Positions 8,520-16,751 of a stretch of 64,000 nt of DNA are shown piece by piece. The translations under genes were made by a program, and so were the position numbers. Each line of letters starts with the position of its first letter. The stretch's first letter is position 1. The notes beneath the pieces are model-generated. The model was given only the letters and a program-made list of their open reading frames with translations, did not search any database and had not been told where the DNA came from. The stretch is from JAHJQZ01 sp963675235 (GTDB lineage Bacteria; Pseudomonadota; Alphaproteobacteria; Rhizobiales; Devosiaceae): the NCBI GenBank assembly GCA_963675235.2, contig CAXXFU010000004.1:868001-932000 (forward strand), written 5' to 3'.

Positions 8520-9179
8520 ATGAACAGCAGCACAACCGGTACCAAGGTCATCCGCAAGAAACGCGGGCAACGCGATTCCGCTGCCTCGCGCGCGGCGATC
8601 CTGCAGGCCGCGCTCAACGAGTTCTCCTCGGCCGGCTACGAGGGCGCGCGCGTCGACCGGATCGCCGACAAGGCCGGCGTCAGCAAGCCGCTGCTCTACG
8701 ACTATTTCGGCGACAAGGACGATCTTTACGCCGCCGCCCTGCGCGAGGCCTATGTCCAGATCCGCCAGGCCGAGACCCAGCTGAGCCTGGAGGCGCTGGC
8801 GCCACGCGAGGCCATTCACGAGCTTGTCGTGTTCACGATTGCCCATTTCCGGCGCAATCCGTGGTTCATCACCATGCTCAACACCGAGAATCTCCGCGGC
8901 GGCAAGACGGTCACCAAGCTCACCGACCGTCAGGAAATCCAGTCCAAGCTGCTTCTGGCGCTCAACGACGTGCTCGAACGCGGCCGGGAGGACGGCATTT
9001 TCCACCAGGAGATTTCGCCGGCACGCCTGTACATCGTCATCGCCTCGCTGTGCTATTTTCCCGTTTCCAACCGTTTCACGCTGTCGGCGATCTTCGACCT
9101 CGAATGGGGCGATGCCGAGTTCGGCGAACACGCTGAAACCATCGCCGACATCATCGTGACCTGGCTGACATCGCAATAG
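8520..9179 (+). CDS. TetR/AcrR-family transcriptional regulator
   Basis: The 219-residue protein has an N-terminal TetR helix-turn-helix (residues about 18-65; AILQAALNEF, then RIADKAGVSKPLLYDYF). The helical ligand-binding domain resembles the RutR/TetR_C_15-like group (FTIAHFRRNPWFITMLNTEN). I chose the ATG at 8520, because AAGGGA has good spacing to it; the ATG at 8514 lies right against the Shine-Dalgarno. It is embedded in the transporter operon. The pair of TACCnGTnGGTA palindromes before tctC and in the GH88/Gfo-Idh promoter are its likely operators, which would make it a local repressor released by a pathway intermediate. Confidence 0.9.
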   Translation: MNSSTTGTKVIRKKRGQRDSAASRAAILQAALNEFSSAGYEGARVDRIADKAGVSKPLLYDYFGDKDDLYAAALREAYVQIRQAETQLSLEALAPREAIHELVVFTIAHFRRNPWFITMLNTENLRGGKTVTKLTDRQEIQSKLLLALNDVLERGREDGIFHQEISPARLYIVIASLCYFPVSNRFTLSAIFDLEWGDAEFGEHAETIADIIVTWLTSQ

Positions 9180-9304
9180 CCCGGTCTGCCGATGGGGACT
9201 GACGCCGCAGCGATTCCGATCGCAACGGCCACCATGAAGCGGACCTGGCTTGCGTCACCACGCCGGATTGCCAAAGCGCCCGGGATCGACTGAGGTCTGA
9301 CACC

Positions 9305-10390
9305 ATGAACACCAACCCCAATGAATACGATTCCGCCCTGCCGCGCGCCTCGATCGAGCGCCTGACGGCATTCTGTCATGCGGCGCTCAGCGCCACCGGC
9401 GCCGATGAAGCGACAGCCTCCGCCGCCAGCCGCGCCATGATGCACGGCTCGCGATTGGGCGTCGACAGCCATGGCGTGCGCCTGCTCGAGCACTATGTGA
9501 GCGTGCTCGAAGGCGGCAGGCTCAACAGCAATCCGGATTTGCACCTCGCCCAGGAGATGGGCGCCGTCGCGGCCCTGGACGCCGACCATGCCCATGGCGC
9601 CCTTGCAGCCTACACCGGGATGGAGCATGCGGTCCGCCTGGCCGGCCAGTTCGGCATCGGCGCCGTCTCGATCCGCAATTCCTCGCATTTCGGGCCGGCC
9701 GGCGCCTATGCCATGGCGGCGGCGGAGGCGGGGTACATCGGCATCGCCCTGTCCAATTCCGACAGTTTCGCCCACCTTCACGACGGTGTCGGACGTTTCC
9801 ACGGCACCAATCCCATGGCGGCGGCGGTGCCGCTTGCCGAGGGAAAACCCTGGCTGCTCGACATGGCGACCAGCTCAATCACCTACAACAAGGTGCAATT
9901 GTACAAGAGCCTCGGACTACAGCTGCCCGAGGGGGCCGCCGCCACCGTCGACGGCGTCGCAACCCGCGATCCCGAACTGGCCGACTCTCTGGCCCCGCTC
10001 GGTCACATGTTCGGGTTCAAGGGCGCCGGTCTTGCCAGCCTGATCGAGATCCTCAGCGCCGTGCTCAGCGGCATGCGCATCGCCCCCGACATCCTGCCCA
10101 TGGGCGGAGAGGACAAATCGACGCCGCGCCAGATGAGCGCCTTCGTGCTGGCGCTCAAGCCCGAGGCCTTCATTCCCGCCGAAACCTTCCAGCAGGGCAT
10201 GCGCCATTATCTCGACAGTCTGCGCGCCTCGCCGGCAAAGCCCGGCATGACGGTGATGGCGGCCGGTGATCGCGAATGGGCCGAAGAGCAGCATCGCCTG
10301 GCCGAAGGCGTGCCGATCGATCCTGAGACCGAGCGCGCCTTCCGGCGTCTCGCCGACACCTATGGCCTGTCGCTCCCCTTCGACGGTTAG
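9305..10390 (+). CDS. Ldh2-family malate/L-lactate/ureidoglycolate-type dehydrogenase
   Basis: The 361-residue protein belongs to the MDH2/Ldh2 oxidoreductase family, which is unrelated to classical malate dehydrogenase. Diagnostic stretches are DSHGVRLLEHYV in the N-terminal helical region, the NSSHFGPAGAYA turn with a catalytic His, GTNPMAAAVP and LLDMATSSITYNK in the NAD-binding core, and GFKGAGLASLIEIL near the middle. Family members reduce or oxidise 2-oxo acids such as 2,3-diketo-L-gulonate or Delta1-piperideine-2-carboxylate. At the end of a uronate-like operon it probably reduces a keto-aldonate. It begins 125 bases after the TetR gene and may have its own promoter. Confidence 0.88.
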   Translation: MNTNPNEYDSALPRASIERLTAFCHAALSATGADEATASAASRAMMHGSRLGVDSHGVRLLEHYVSVLEGGRLNSNPDLHLAQEMGAVAALDADHAHGALAAYTGMEHAVRLAGQFGIGAVSIRNSSHFGPAGAYAMAAAEAGYIGIALSNSDSFAHLHDGVGRFHGTNPMAAAVPLAEGKPWLLDMATSSITYNKVQLYKSLGLQLPEGAAATVDGVATRDPELADSLAPLGHMFGFKGAGLASLIEILSAVLSGMRIAPDILPMGGEDKSTPRQMSAFVLALKPEAFIPAETFQQGMRHYLDSLRASPAKPGMTVMAAGDREWAEEQHRLAEGVPIDPETERAFRRLADTYGLSLPFDG

Positions 10391-10421
10391 CGCGATTTGG
10401 GAGCCGGCCTGCCGACGCCGT

Positions 10422-10952
10422 TCAGCCTGTTGCGCAGCATAGGCGCTGATAGATCTCGTAGGCAGCAATCGTCGTCTGAATCTGCACCGAATGGCCGAAA
10501 ATGAAGTCCTCGCCGTAGATGGCTTCGTCGGGGAATTCGGTGTTCAGTGTCAGCTGGATTTGGTGCCAGTGCATGAAGACCTGCGAAACCGGAATGCCGT
10601 TCATCACCGTGAAGGTGCTGACGGGGCCGGCGTGGGTCTCGCAGGCCGCGATCTGCCTGCGGTTGCAATCGACAAGGCCGGGGATCTCCGCCAGACGCTC
10701 GGCTAGTTGCGCAACAAGGATACCGGCAGTGTCGCTCCAGTCCTCATGGTGGCGCATGATGACGAAAAAGCCCTTGGGAATGGTCCGGAGCTCGAAGCCG
10801 CGCGGCGGACAGCCGGACAATGGCCGCGTCCACTCATGGGCCGGATAGCCGTGCAGGTTGATGTGAAGCTTGGCATCCACCAGCACCAGCGCGCGCCGGA
10901 TCAGTCCTTCATAGACCGGCGTGCCACCGCGCGATTCCACATCGTCGCCCAC
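10422..10952 (-). pseudogene. C-terminal remnant of an M14-type zinc carboxypeptidase
   Basis: The 176-residue frame reads like the second half of M14-family peptidases found beside peptide transporters in Rhizobiales: INLHGYPAHEWTRPLSG, containing the third zinc-ligand His, then TIPKGFFVIMRHH, NGIPVSQVF and TEFPDEAIYGEDF. The N-terminal half with the HxxE zinc motif is absent, and the sequence upstream changes abruptly into an ABC-ATPase remnant on the same strand. I call it a truncated, non-functional gene, although the remaining frame is open to its natural end. Confidence 0.65.
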
Positions 10953-10964
10953 ACCCGCATGGCA

Positions 10965-11247
10965 GTCGGCGGGTGCACGGGTGCTGCGGATTGTTGAGAA
11001 CGGCGTCCATGGTGCCCCGTTCCATCACCTGGCCGAGACAGAGCACAGCGATCCGGTGGCTCATGCGTTCGTCAACGACGACGTCAGGGTTGATGAACAG
11101 GTAGGACAGCCGGAGCCGCGCCTGCAGTTCGAGGAACAGGTCGATGATCCGCTCGGGTTCGGGCGAGAGCGCCCGGGCAATGCACACGAGCTGGCGCCGC
11201 CCGCCGGAAAACTCGTGCGGGTAGCGGTCGACATATGCCGGCTCCAG
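10965..11247 (-). pseudogene. Remnant of an oligopeptide ABC-transporter ATPase (DppF/OppF-type)
   Basis: Reading from about 11247 downwards gives AYVDRYPHEFSGGRRQ, the ABC signature with FSGGR, then LVCIARALSPEPE. It jumps directly to LFLELQARLRLSYLF and continues through RIAVLCLGQVMERG and NPQHPCTR. The Walker B segment and its DEP motif, normally between ALSPEPE and the helical LELQ region, are missing, and the Walker A half is absent. The protein cannot hydrolyse ATP, so this is a decayed gene. Together with the adjacent M14 remnant it marks a deleted peptide-uptake locus. Confidence 0.65.
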
Positions 11248-11342
11248 GCTGGCCTGACGGCCGGATGGTAGACCGACCCGGTGGATGCAAACCTGATGTC
11301 AGGGCGCGGGCGCGATGTCGCGGTGCTCGACGGATGCGGTCA

Positions 11343-11957
11343 TCACAGCGTGAATTTGGGATCGTAGGCCGGCGGCACAATCCGTCGGCGATCCGGCTCG
11401 GGCGCATCGAGTGCCGTCGCCGGCCGCAGCTTTTCCGCCGCCTCGGCGGCGAGCCGGACATAGATCTCGGAACCTTCCCGCTTCCAGGCGATTTCCTTGT
11501 CGCTGAGCGTGCGCACGACCTTGGCCGGGCTGCCCAGCACCAGGCTGTTGGCCGGGATCTGCATCTCGGCCTTGACGAAGGCCATGGCCCCGACAATGGC
11601 GTTCTCCCCGACAACAACGTCGTCCATGACGACCGCGTTCATGCCGACCATGGCGTTGCGGCCAACCCGGCAGCCGTGCAGAACCGCACCGTGACCGACA
11701 TGGCCGAGTTCCTCGACGACTACCTCACGGTCGGGAAAGGTATGAACGACGCAGGCGTCCTGGATATTGGCGCCTCGTTCGAGCAAGATCCGGCCGATAT
11801 CGCCCCTCAGCACCGCACCGGGACCGACATAGCACTCCGGCCCGATGATGACGTCGCCGATCAGGACCGCCTCCGGATGCACATGCGCCGAAGGATCGAT
11901 GACCGGCACGACGCCGTCATAGGAATAGACCCTGGGCGACATGCGGTTCTCGTTCAT
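11343..11957 (-). CDS. paaY: PaaY, phenylacetate-pathway gamma-carbonic-anhydrase-fold thioesterase
   Basis: The 204-residue left-handed beta-helix protein shows hexapeptide repeats throughout (VIGDVIIGPECYVGPGAVLRG and following) and three histidines in the trimer-interface metal site (VVHTFP, GHVGHGAVLHG). This is the pattern of PaaY, which hydrolyses dead-end CoA esters formed when the oxepin intermediate cyclises. The ATG at 11957 overlaps the paaZ stop as ATGA, making it the last gene of the long minus-strand paa operon. The C-terminal 40 residues are less conserved. Transferase relatives share the fold, but the context makes PaaY clear. Confidence 0.93.
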   Translation of the reverse strand: MNENRMSPRVYSYDGVVPVIDPSAHVHPEAVLIGDVIIGPECYVGPGAVLRGDIGRILLERGANIQDACVVHTFPDREVVVEELGHVGHGAVLHGCRVGRNAMVGMNAVVMDDVVVGENAIVGAMAFVKAEMQIPANSLVLGSPAKVVRTLSDKEIAWKREGSEIYVRLAAEAAEKLRPATALDAPEPDRRRIVPPAYDPKFTL

Positions 11958-14023
11958 GCTCTGGCAGTTCCCTGTGTTTTGGCGACCATGGTCAGGACGT
12001 CGTACTGGGCCACCACTTCGCCATCCTCGCCGCGCGTCACCGTGCAGTCCCAGCGCACTTCGCCATAATCCTCGGCTTCGCGCGGATTGATCTGCTTGGC
12101 GGTCAGGCTCACCTGCAGGGCATCGCCGGGATAGACCGGGGTCAGGAACCTCAAGTTGTCGACGCCGTAATTGGCCAGAACCGGGCCGGGATCGGGCTGG
12201 ACGAACAGACCCGCGGCAAACGAGACGATCAGATAGCCATGCGCCACCCGTCCCTCGAAGAACGGATTGGCCTTGGCCGCCGTTTCGTTCATGTGGGCAT
12301 AGAAGGTGTCGCCGGTGAATGCGGCGAAGTGCTCGATATCTTCGAGCGTGATCACCCGCTTGTCGCTGACGACGGTATCGCCGATCTCGAGCTCGGCCAG
12401 CGATTTGCGGAAAGGGTGTTCGCCTTCGCTCTTGCGCGTCGCCCCCGGCATCCACTGTCCGGCAATCGCCGTCAGCATGTCGGGCGAGCCCTGAAGGGCG
12501 GTACGCTGCATGAAATGGGAAACCGAGCGCATACCGCCCAGTTCCTCGCCGCCGCCGGCGCGGCCGGGACCGCCGTGGACCATCTGCGGCAGCGGCGAGC
12601 CGTGCCCGGTATTGGTCTTGGCGGTGGAATGGCTGCCGATCAGGATGCGGCCGTGCAGGCTGGCAATGCCGAGCCCGATGGTCCGCGCCACCTCGCCATC
12701 GCCGGTGAACAACGAGGCCACCAGGCTGCCGTCGCCCTTGCCGGCAATGGCGATGGCATCTTCGAGCGTGTCGTAGGGCATGACGGTGATGACCGGTCCG
12801 AACGCTTCGATATTATGCGGGGCTTTGGCCGAGAGCGGGGCGTCGCAGACCAAAACGCATGGCGCCATGAAGGCGCCGCTCTCGGCATCGCCGCTGACCA
12901 GCTCGACCTTATCGGGATCGCCGAGGACGATGCGCGCTTCGGCGGCGATCTCGCGCACCCGCGCCCTGACCTCGTCGCGCTGATCGCGCGAGACCAGCGG
13001 GCCCATGCGCACGCCTTCCGCGTCGGGCAGGCCGATAGTGTTCCTTGAAAGCCGCGCCTCGAGCGCTTCGGTGAACGGCGCCACCAGATCGCGTGGCACG
13101 ATGACCCGGCGGATGGCGGTGCATTTCTGCCCCGCCTTGGCAGTCATTTCACGCAGCACTTCCTTGACGAACAGGTCGAATTCCGGCGCATCCGGCGTGA
13201 CGTCACTGCCGAGGATCGCGCAGTTGAGGCTGTCGGCCTCGGTCGAAAACCGCACCGAATTGGCGATGATATTGGGATGGGTCCTGAGCTTGTTGGCGGT
13301 GGAAGCCGAGCCGGTGAAGGTCACCACGTCCTGGCAAGTGAGATGATCGAAAAGATCGCCGACCGAACCACAGACAAGCTGCAGCGCACCTTCGGGCAAA
13401 AGATCCATTTCGAGGATGCGCCGTACCACGGCTTCGGTGACATAGGAGGTCTGGCTCGCCGGTTTGACGATGGCCGGCATGCCGGCAAGCCAGGTGGGGG
13501 CAAGCTTTTCAAGCATGCCCCAGACCGGGAAATTATAGGCATCGATGTGAACCGCAACGCCCTGCAGCGGGGTCAGGATATGCTGGCCGATGAACGTTCC
13601 GTCTTTGGACAACATGACCGGGGGTCCATCGACCAGCACCCTGGTATTCGGCAGTTCCCGCCGCCCCATCGAGGCGTAGGACAGGAGCGCGCCGATGCCA
13701 CCATCGATATCGATCCAGCCGTCGGTCCGCGTCGCGCCGGTCCGGGCCGAAAGCTCGTAGAACTCCTGTTTCAGCTCCAGCAGCTTCAGCCCGATCTGCT
13801 TCATCATCAGCGCACGCTGGTGAAAGCTCATCGCCCTCAGCGCCGGGCCACCGGTCTTGCGGCCATGATCGAGCGCCGCCGCCATGTCGAGACCGGTGGC
13901 ATCGACCCGGACGACCGGCTCGCCGGTGCCGGCGTCATAGCAGACGGAACCGTCGCCCGCGCCTTCCTGCCAGCGCCCTGAAAGATAGCTCGCAAGCCGG
14001 GGAGTTGCGGTTCGATCCAGCAT
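11954..14023 (-). CDS. paaZ: PaaZ, bifunctional oxepin-CoA hydrolase / semialdehyde dehydrogenase
   Basis: The 689-residue fusion protein has an N-terminal aldehyde dehydrogenase with catalytic Glu262 (FSTEADS) and Cys301 (AGQKCTAI). From about residue 550 comes a MaoC-type hydratase domain with the Asp/His pair region (FTGDTFYAHMN and FFEGRVAHGYL). It opens the oxepin-CoA ring hydrolytically, then oxidises the resulting aldehyde with NADP to 3-oxo-5,6-dehydrosuberyl-CoA. The ATG at 14023 has AAGGAC seven bases upstream. It lies between paaE and paaY in the operon. Both active sites look intact. Confidence 0.96.
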   Translation of the reverse strand: MLDRTATPRLASYLSGRWQEGAGDGSVCYDAGTGEPVVRVDATGLDMAAALDHGRKTGGPALRAMSFHQRALMMKQIGLKLLELKQEFYELSARTGATRTDGWIDIDGGIGALLSYASMGRRELPNTRVLVDGPPVMLSKDGTFIGQHILTPLQGVAVHIDAYNFPVWGMLEKLAPTWLAGMPAIVKPASQTSYVTEAVVRRILEMDLLPEGALQLVCGSVGDLFDHLTCQDVVTFTGSASTANKLRTHPNIIANSVRFSTEADSLNCAILGSDVTPDAPEFDLFVKEVLREMTAKAGQKCTAIRRVIVPRDLVAPFTEALEARLSRNTIGLPDAEGVRMGPLVSRDQRDEVRARVREIAAEARIVLGDPDKVELVSGDAESGAFMAPCVLVCDAPLSAKAPHNIEAFGPVITVMPYDTLEDAIAIAGKGDGSLVASLFTGDGEVARTIGLGIASLHGRILIGSHSTAKTNTGHGSPLPQMVHGGPGRAGGGEELGGMRSVSHFMQRTALQGSPDMLTAIAGQWMPGATRKSEGEHPFRKSLAELEIGDTVVSDKRVITLEDIEHFAAFTGDTFYAHMNETAAKANPFFEGRVAHGYLIVSFAAGLFVQPDPGPVLANYGVDNLRFLTPVYPGDALQVSLTAKQINPREAEDYGEVRWDCTVTRGEDGEVVAQYDVLTMVAKTQGTARA

Positions 14024-14055
14024 GATATGTCCTTCTTGGTGTGACGCTTGTTCGG

Positions 14056-15135
14056 CTAGTGGGAGTCGTACTCGACGACAATTTCGTCGCTCACGGGATG
14101 GGACTGGCAGGTCAGGATCGTGCCCCGCTGCACCTCGTAGTCCTCGAGCGCATAGTTCTGGGCCATTTCGACCTCGCCCTTGACGAGCCGGGCCATGCAG
14201 GTCGAGCACACGCCGGCCTGACAGGAATAGGGCGCGTCGAGATCGTGCGCCCGCGCCGCCTCGAGCACCGACTGGCCACGGCGCGGCATGTCGATGACGT
14301 GCGGCACGCCGTCCATGATGATCGTCGCCTTGACCATGTCGCCGGCAGCGCGCGCCGCCTCGGCTTCGGCCCGACGCTTGGCACGGCCCGGCTGGTCAGC
14401 GCCGAACAGTTCGAACTTGATCCTGTCGGCCGGCATGCCCTCCGCCTTCAGCCCGTCCGAGACGGCTTTCATCATCGGCTCGGGGCCACAGATGAAGGCC
14501 ATGTCGGTCTCGGCCGGTTCGATCCAGCCATGTTGGGTCAGCGCCGTGATCTTGTTGGCATCGATGCGGCCCGAGAACAGCTCGATCTCCTGGGCCTCTC
14601 CGGAGAGCACATGCACCAGATTGAGCCGGTCGAGATACCTGTCCTTCAAACCGGCGAGCGTGTTGCGGAACATGATCGAGGACACGGAGCGGTTGCCGTA
14701 GACCAGCGTGAATTGCGCGGTCGGATCGCCACTCAGGATCGAGCGCACGATCGACAGGACCGGCGTCACGCCGCTGCCGGCGGCAAAGCCGAGATAGGTC
14801 TTGCCTGCAGTTTCGTCCGGCGCCCGGAAGCGCCCCTCGGGCGGCATGGCCTCGATCACGTCGCCTTCGTGCAATCCGGCATTGGCGAAACTTGAAAAGG
14901 CGCCGCCATCGACGCGCTTGACGCCGATCTTCAGAACCTTTTCCTCCGGCCCGGCACAGATCGAATAGGAACGGCGAAGCTCGTCGCCGTCGAAAAGGCG
15001 CCGGAAGGTCAGGTACTGGCCCGGCACGAAGGCAAAGCGCGCCGCGTCCTCGGGACGGGGTTCGAGGGTGACGATTACCGCATCGCGGGTGTCGTGCTCG
15101 AGCTTTGTGACTGTCAAAGGATAGAAATCGGCCAT
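14056..15135 (-). CDS. paaE: PaaE, phenylacetyl-CoA epoxidase reductase subunit
   Basis: The 359-residue protein has an FAD/NADPH ferredoxin-reductase module (RRSYSIC flavin motif; GSGVTPVLSIVRSIL nucleotide motif). A C-terminal plant-type 2Fe-2S ferredoxin domain follows, with clustered cysteines in YSCQAGVCSTC and a final one in TILTCQSHP. It passes electrons from NADPH to the PaaABC di-iron oxygenase. It begins three bases after the paaD stop. Length and domain order match known PaaE proteins. Confidence 0.96.
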   Translation of the reverse strand: MADFYPLTVTKLEHDTRDAVIVTLEPRPEDAARFAFVPGQYLTFRRLFDGDELRRSYSICAGPEEKVLKIGVKRVDGGAFSSFANAGLHEGDVIEAMPPEGRFRAPDETAGKTYLGFAAGSGVTPVLSIVRSILSGDPTAQFTLVYGNRSVSSIMFRNTLAGLKDRYLDRLNLVHVLSGEAQEIELFSGRIDANKITALTQHGWIEPAETDMAFICGPEPMMKAVSDGLKAEGMPADRIKFELFGADQPGRAKRRAEAEAARAAGDMVKATIIMDGVPHVIDMPRRGQSVLEAARAHDLDAPYSCQAGVCSTCMARLVKGEVEMAQNYALEDYEVQRGTILTCQSHPVSDEIVVEYDSH

Positions 15136-15138
15136 GGT

Positions 15139-15624
15139 TCAGATCGCCTTGAAGTAATCGAAGGGTTCTCGGCAGGCACGGCAGCGGTAGAGCGCCTTGC
15201 ACGGGGTCGAGCCGAAGCCCGACAGCATTTCGGTGTCGGTCGAGCCGCAATGGGGACAGCTCATCTCGGTCGGCTTGAGCGCGCCGACACAGGCCGCCGA
15301 ACCGGCAACCGGCGGGGCGATACCGAAGGCCCGGAGCTTTTCGCCCGCCGCCTCGGAGATCCATGCGGTCGTCCAGGCCGGCGACAGCCGCCGGCGGACA
15401 TCGACTTTTTCGACACCCTTTGCGGTGAGCGCATTGGCGATGTCGAGGCTGATGACCGACGTCGCCGGGCAACCCGAATAGGTCGGGGTGACGGTGACGG
15501 TCAGGACATCGTCAAGCCATTCGACATCGCGCACGATCCCCAGATCAACGACCGAAACCACCGGGATTTCGGGGTCGGGGACCTCGGCAAGCCAGTCGTA
15601 AACGGTTTCGACCGAGGGCTGCAT
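15139..15624 (-). CDS. paaD: PaaD, phenylacetyl-CoA epoxidase maturation protein (DUF59/MIP18)
   Basis: The 161-residue protein has an N-terminal MIP18/DUF59 domain (DPEIPVVSVVDLGIV and TYSGCPAT with its conserved Cys). Its C-terminal zinc-ribbon-like segment has four cysteines (SCPHCGSTD, YRCRACREP). PaaD is needed for activity of the epoxidase complex, probably in iron-sulfur or di-iron centre assembly. I prefer the ATG at 15624; a GTG at 15633, in frame and inside the paaC stop region, is also possible. It is flanked by paaC and paaE, the standard order. Confidence 0.94.
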   Translation of the reverse strand: MQPSVETVYDWLAEVPDPEIPVVSVVDLGIVRDVEWLDDVLTVTVTPTYSGCPATSVISLDIANALTAKGVEKVDVRRRLSPAWTTAWISEAAGEKLRAFGIAPPVAGSAACVGALKPTEMSCPHCGSTDTEMLSGFGSTPCKALYRCRACREPFDYFKAI

Positions 15625-15626
15625 CG

Positions 15627-16376
15627 CTACCACCGCGCGCCGGGATAGCTACGCTGCAGCGCCTGCATTTCGGCCAGGATGAAGCCCATGTGCTCGGTGT
15701 GTCGGCCCGCCTTGCCGCCAGCGATGACATGATCGCTTTCCGGCAGCGACAGGGTTGCCGCGCCCAGCGTCCAGGCGAGTTCTTCATCCCAGTCGTCACG
15801 GATGGCGTCGAGGTCGGGGGCGATGCCGGCGGTCTGCATCATCACGTCGATCTCGTCCTTGGCGAACAGGTCGGCGACATAGGGCCAGAGCCTGTCGAGG
15901 GCATCCTGCATCTTGTTGTGGCTCTCCTCATTGCCGTCGCCGAGCCGGACGATGAGGTCGCGGGAACGATCGAGGTGATAGCTCACTTCCTTGAGCGCCT
16001 TTTCGGCGATGCCCCTGACATCCGTATCGGACGAGGCCGTCAGCCCTTTCAGCATCGCCAGATGCCAGGCATCGAACAGGTATTGCCGCATCAGGGTGAC
16101 GGCGAAATCACTATTGGGCTGCTCGACCAGCAGGCAGTTGCGGAACTGGTTTTCGCCACGCAGATAGGCGAAATCGTCGGGACTGCGCCCTTTGCCCTCG
16201 ATCTCGCCGGCGAGGCGATACCAGAGTTGGGTCTGGCCGATCAGGTCGAGCGCCATGTTGGCGAGCGCGATGTCCTCTTCGAGCACCGGCGCGTGCCCGC
16301 ACCATTCGGCATTGCGCTGGCCAAGGATCAGGGTGTTGTCGCCCATCCTCAGGCAGAACTGGACAAGGGGCTCCAT
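15627..16376 (-). CDS. paaC: PaaC, phenylacetyl-CoA epoxidase structural subunit
   Basis: The 249-residue ferritin-like helical protein supports the catalytic PaaA subunit and lacks a complete di-iron site of its own. Family stretches seen are GDNTLILGQRNAEWCGHAP, EEDIALANMALDLIGQ, VSYHLDRSRD and HTEHMGFILAEMQALQRSYPG. The ATG at 16376 overlaps the paaB stop by one base (TGATG). It sits in the canonical paaABCDE series. Confidence 0.96.
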   Translation of the reverse strand: MEPLVQFCLRMGDNTLILGQRNAEWCGHAPVLEEDIALANMALDLIGQTQLWYRLAGEIEGKGRSPDDFAYLRGENQFRNCLLVEQPNSDFAVTLMRQYLFDAWHLAMLKGLTASSDTDVRGIAEKALKEVSYHLDRSRDLIVRLGDGNEESHNKMQDALDRLWPYVADLFAKDEIDVMMQTAGIAPDLDAIRDDWDEELAWTLGAATLSLPESDHVIAGGKAGRHTEHMGFILAEMQALQRSYPGARW

Positions 16377-16663
16377 CACATCGCTCCCACGTCGTCCGGG
16401 ATGTCGAAAAAGCTCGGATGCCGGTAAATCTTGGACTGCGACGGCTCGAACAGCGGCCCGGTTTCGTCCGGACTGCTCGCCGTGATTGCCGCAGACGGTA
16501 CCACCCAAAGGCTCACGCCTTCATTGCGCCGCGTGTAGACGTCGCGGGCGTGCTTGAGCGCCATTTCCGCGTCCGGGGCATGGAGCGATCCCATATGCCG
16601 GTGCGCCAGCCCGTGCTGACCGCGGATGAAAACCTCCCACAAGGGCCATTCCTTGCTCATCAT
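16376..16663 (-). CDS. paaB: PaaB, phenylacetyl-CoA epoxidase small subunit
   Basis: The 95-residue protein matches PaaB along its length: WPLWEVFIRGQHGLAHRHMGS at the start, then ARDVYTRRNEGVSLWVVPS and a C-terminal SKIYRHPSFFDIPD. It is essential for assembling the PaaABC(E) oxygenase. There are two adjacent ATG codons, at 16663 and 16660; AAGGA five to eight bases upstream serves either. An 88-bp gap to paaA holds a dispersed Rhizobiales-type palindrome. Confidence 0.96.
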   Translation of the reverse strand: MMSKEWPLWEVFIRGQHGLAHRHMGSLHAPDAEMALKHARDVYTRRNEGVSLWVVPSAAITASSPDETGPLFEPSQSKIYRHPSFFDIPDDVGAM

Positions 16664-16714
16664 CTCGTTCCTTGTTTCTACTGGCGACGCTGCCTTGCCT
16701 TGGTCGCGGCACCG

Positions 16715-16737
16715 AACCGAAAACCGGTTCCCTTTTC
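16715..16737. repeat. Rhizobiales-type palindromic element between paaA and paaB
   Basis: Between the paaA stop and paaB start, GAACCG and CGGTTC flank an A-run. Read on the minus strand this gives GGAAAAGGGAACCGGTTTTC, the core of the short palindromes widely scattered between rhizobial genes. It probably folds in the mRNA and may set the paaA/paaB ratio. Confidence 0.45.
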
Positions 16738-16751
16738 CTGCTGACGCTCCG

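Noticed and set aside
6925..8535. Long minus-strand frame opposite tctA
   Set aside because: Translation is His/Asp/Arg-rich low-complexity typical of antisense shadow; tctA has clear family signatures.
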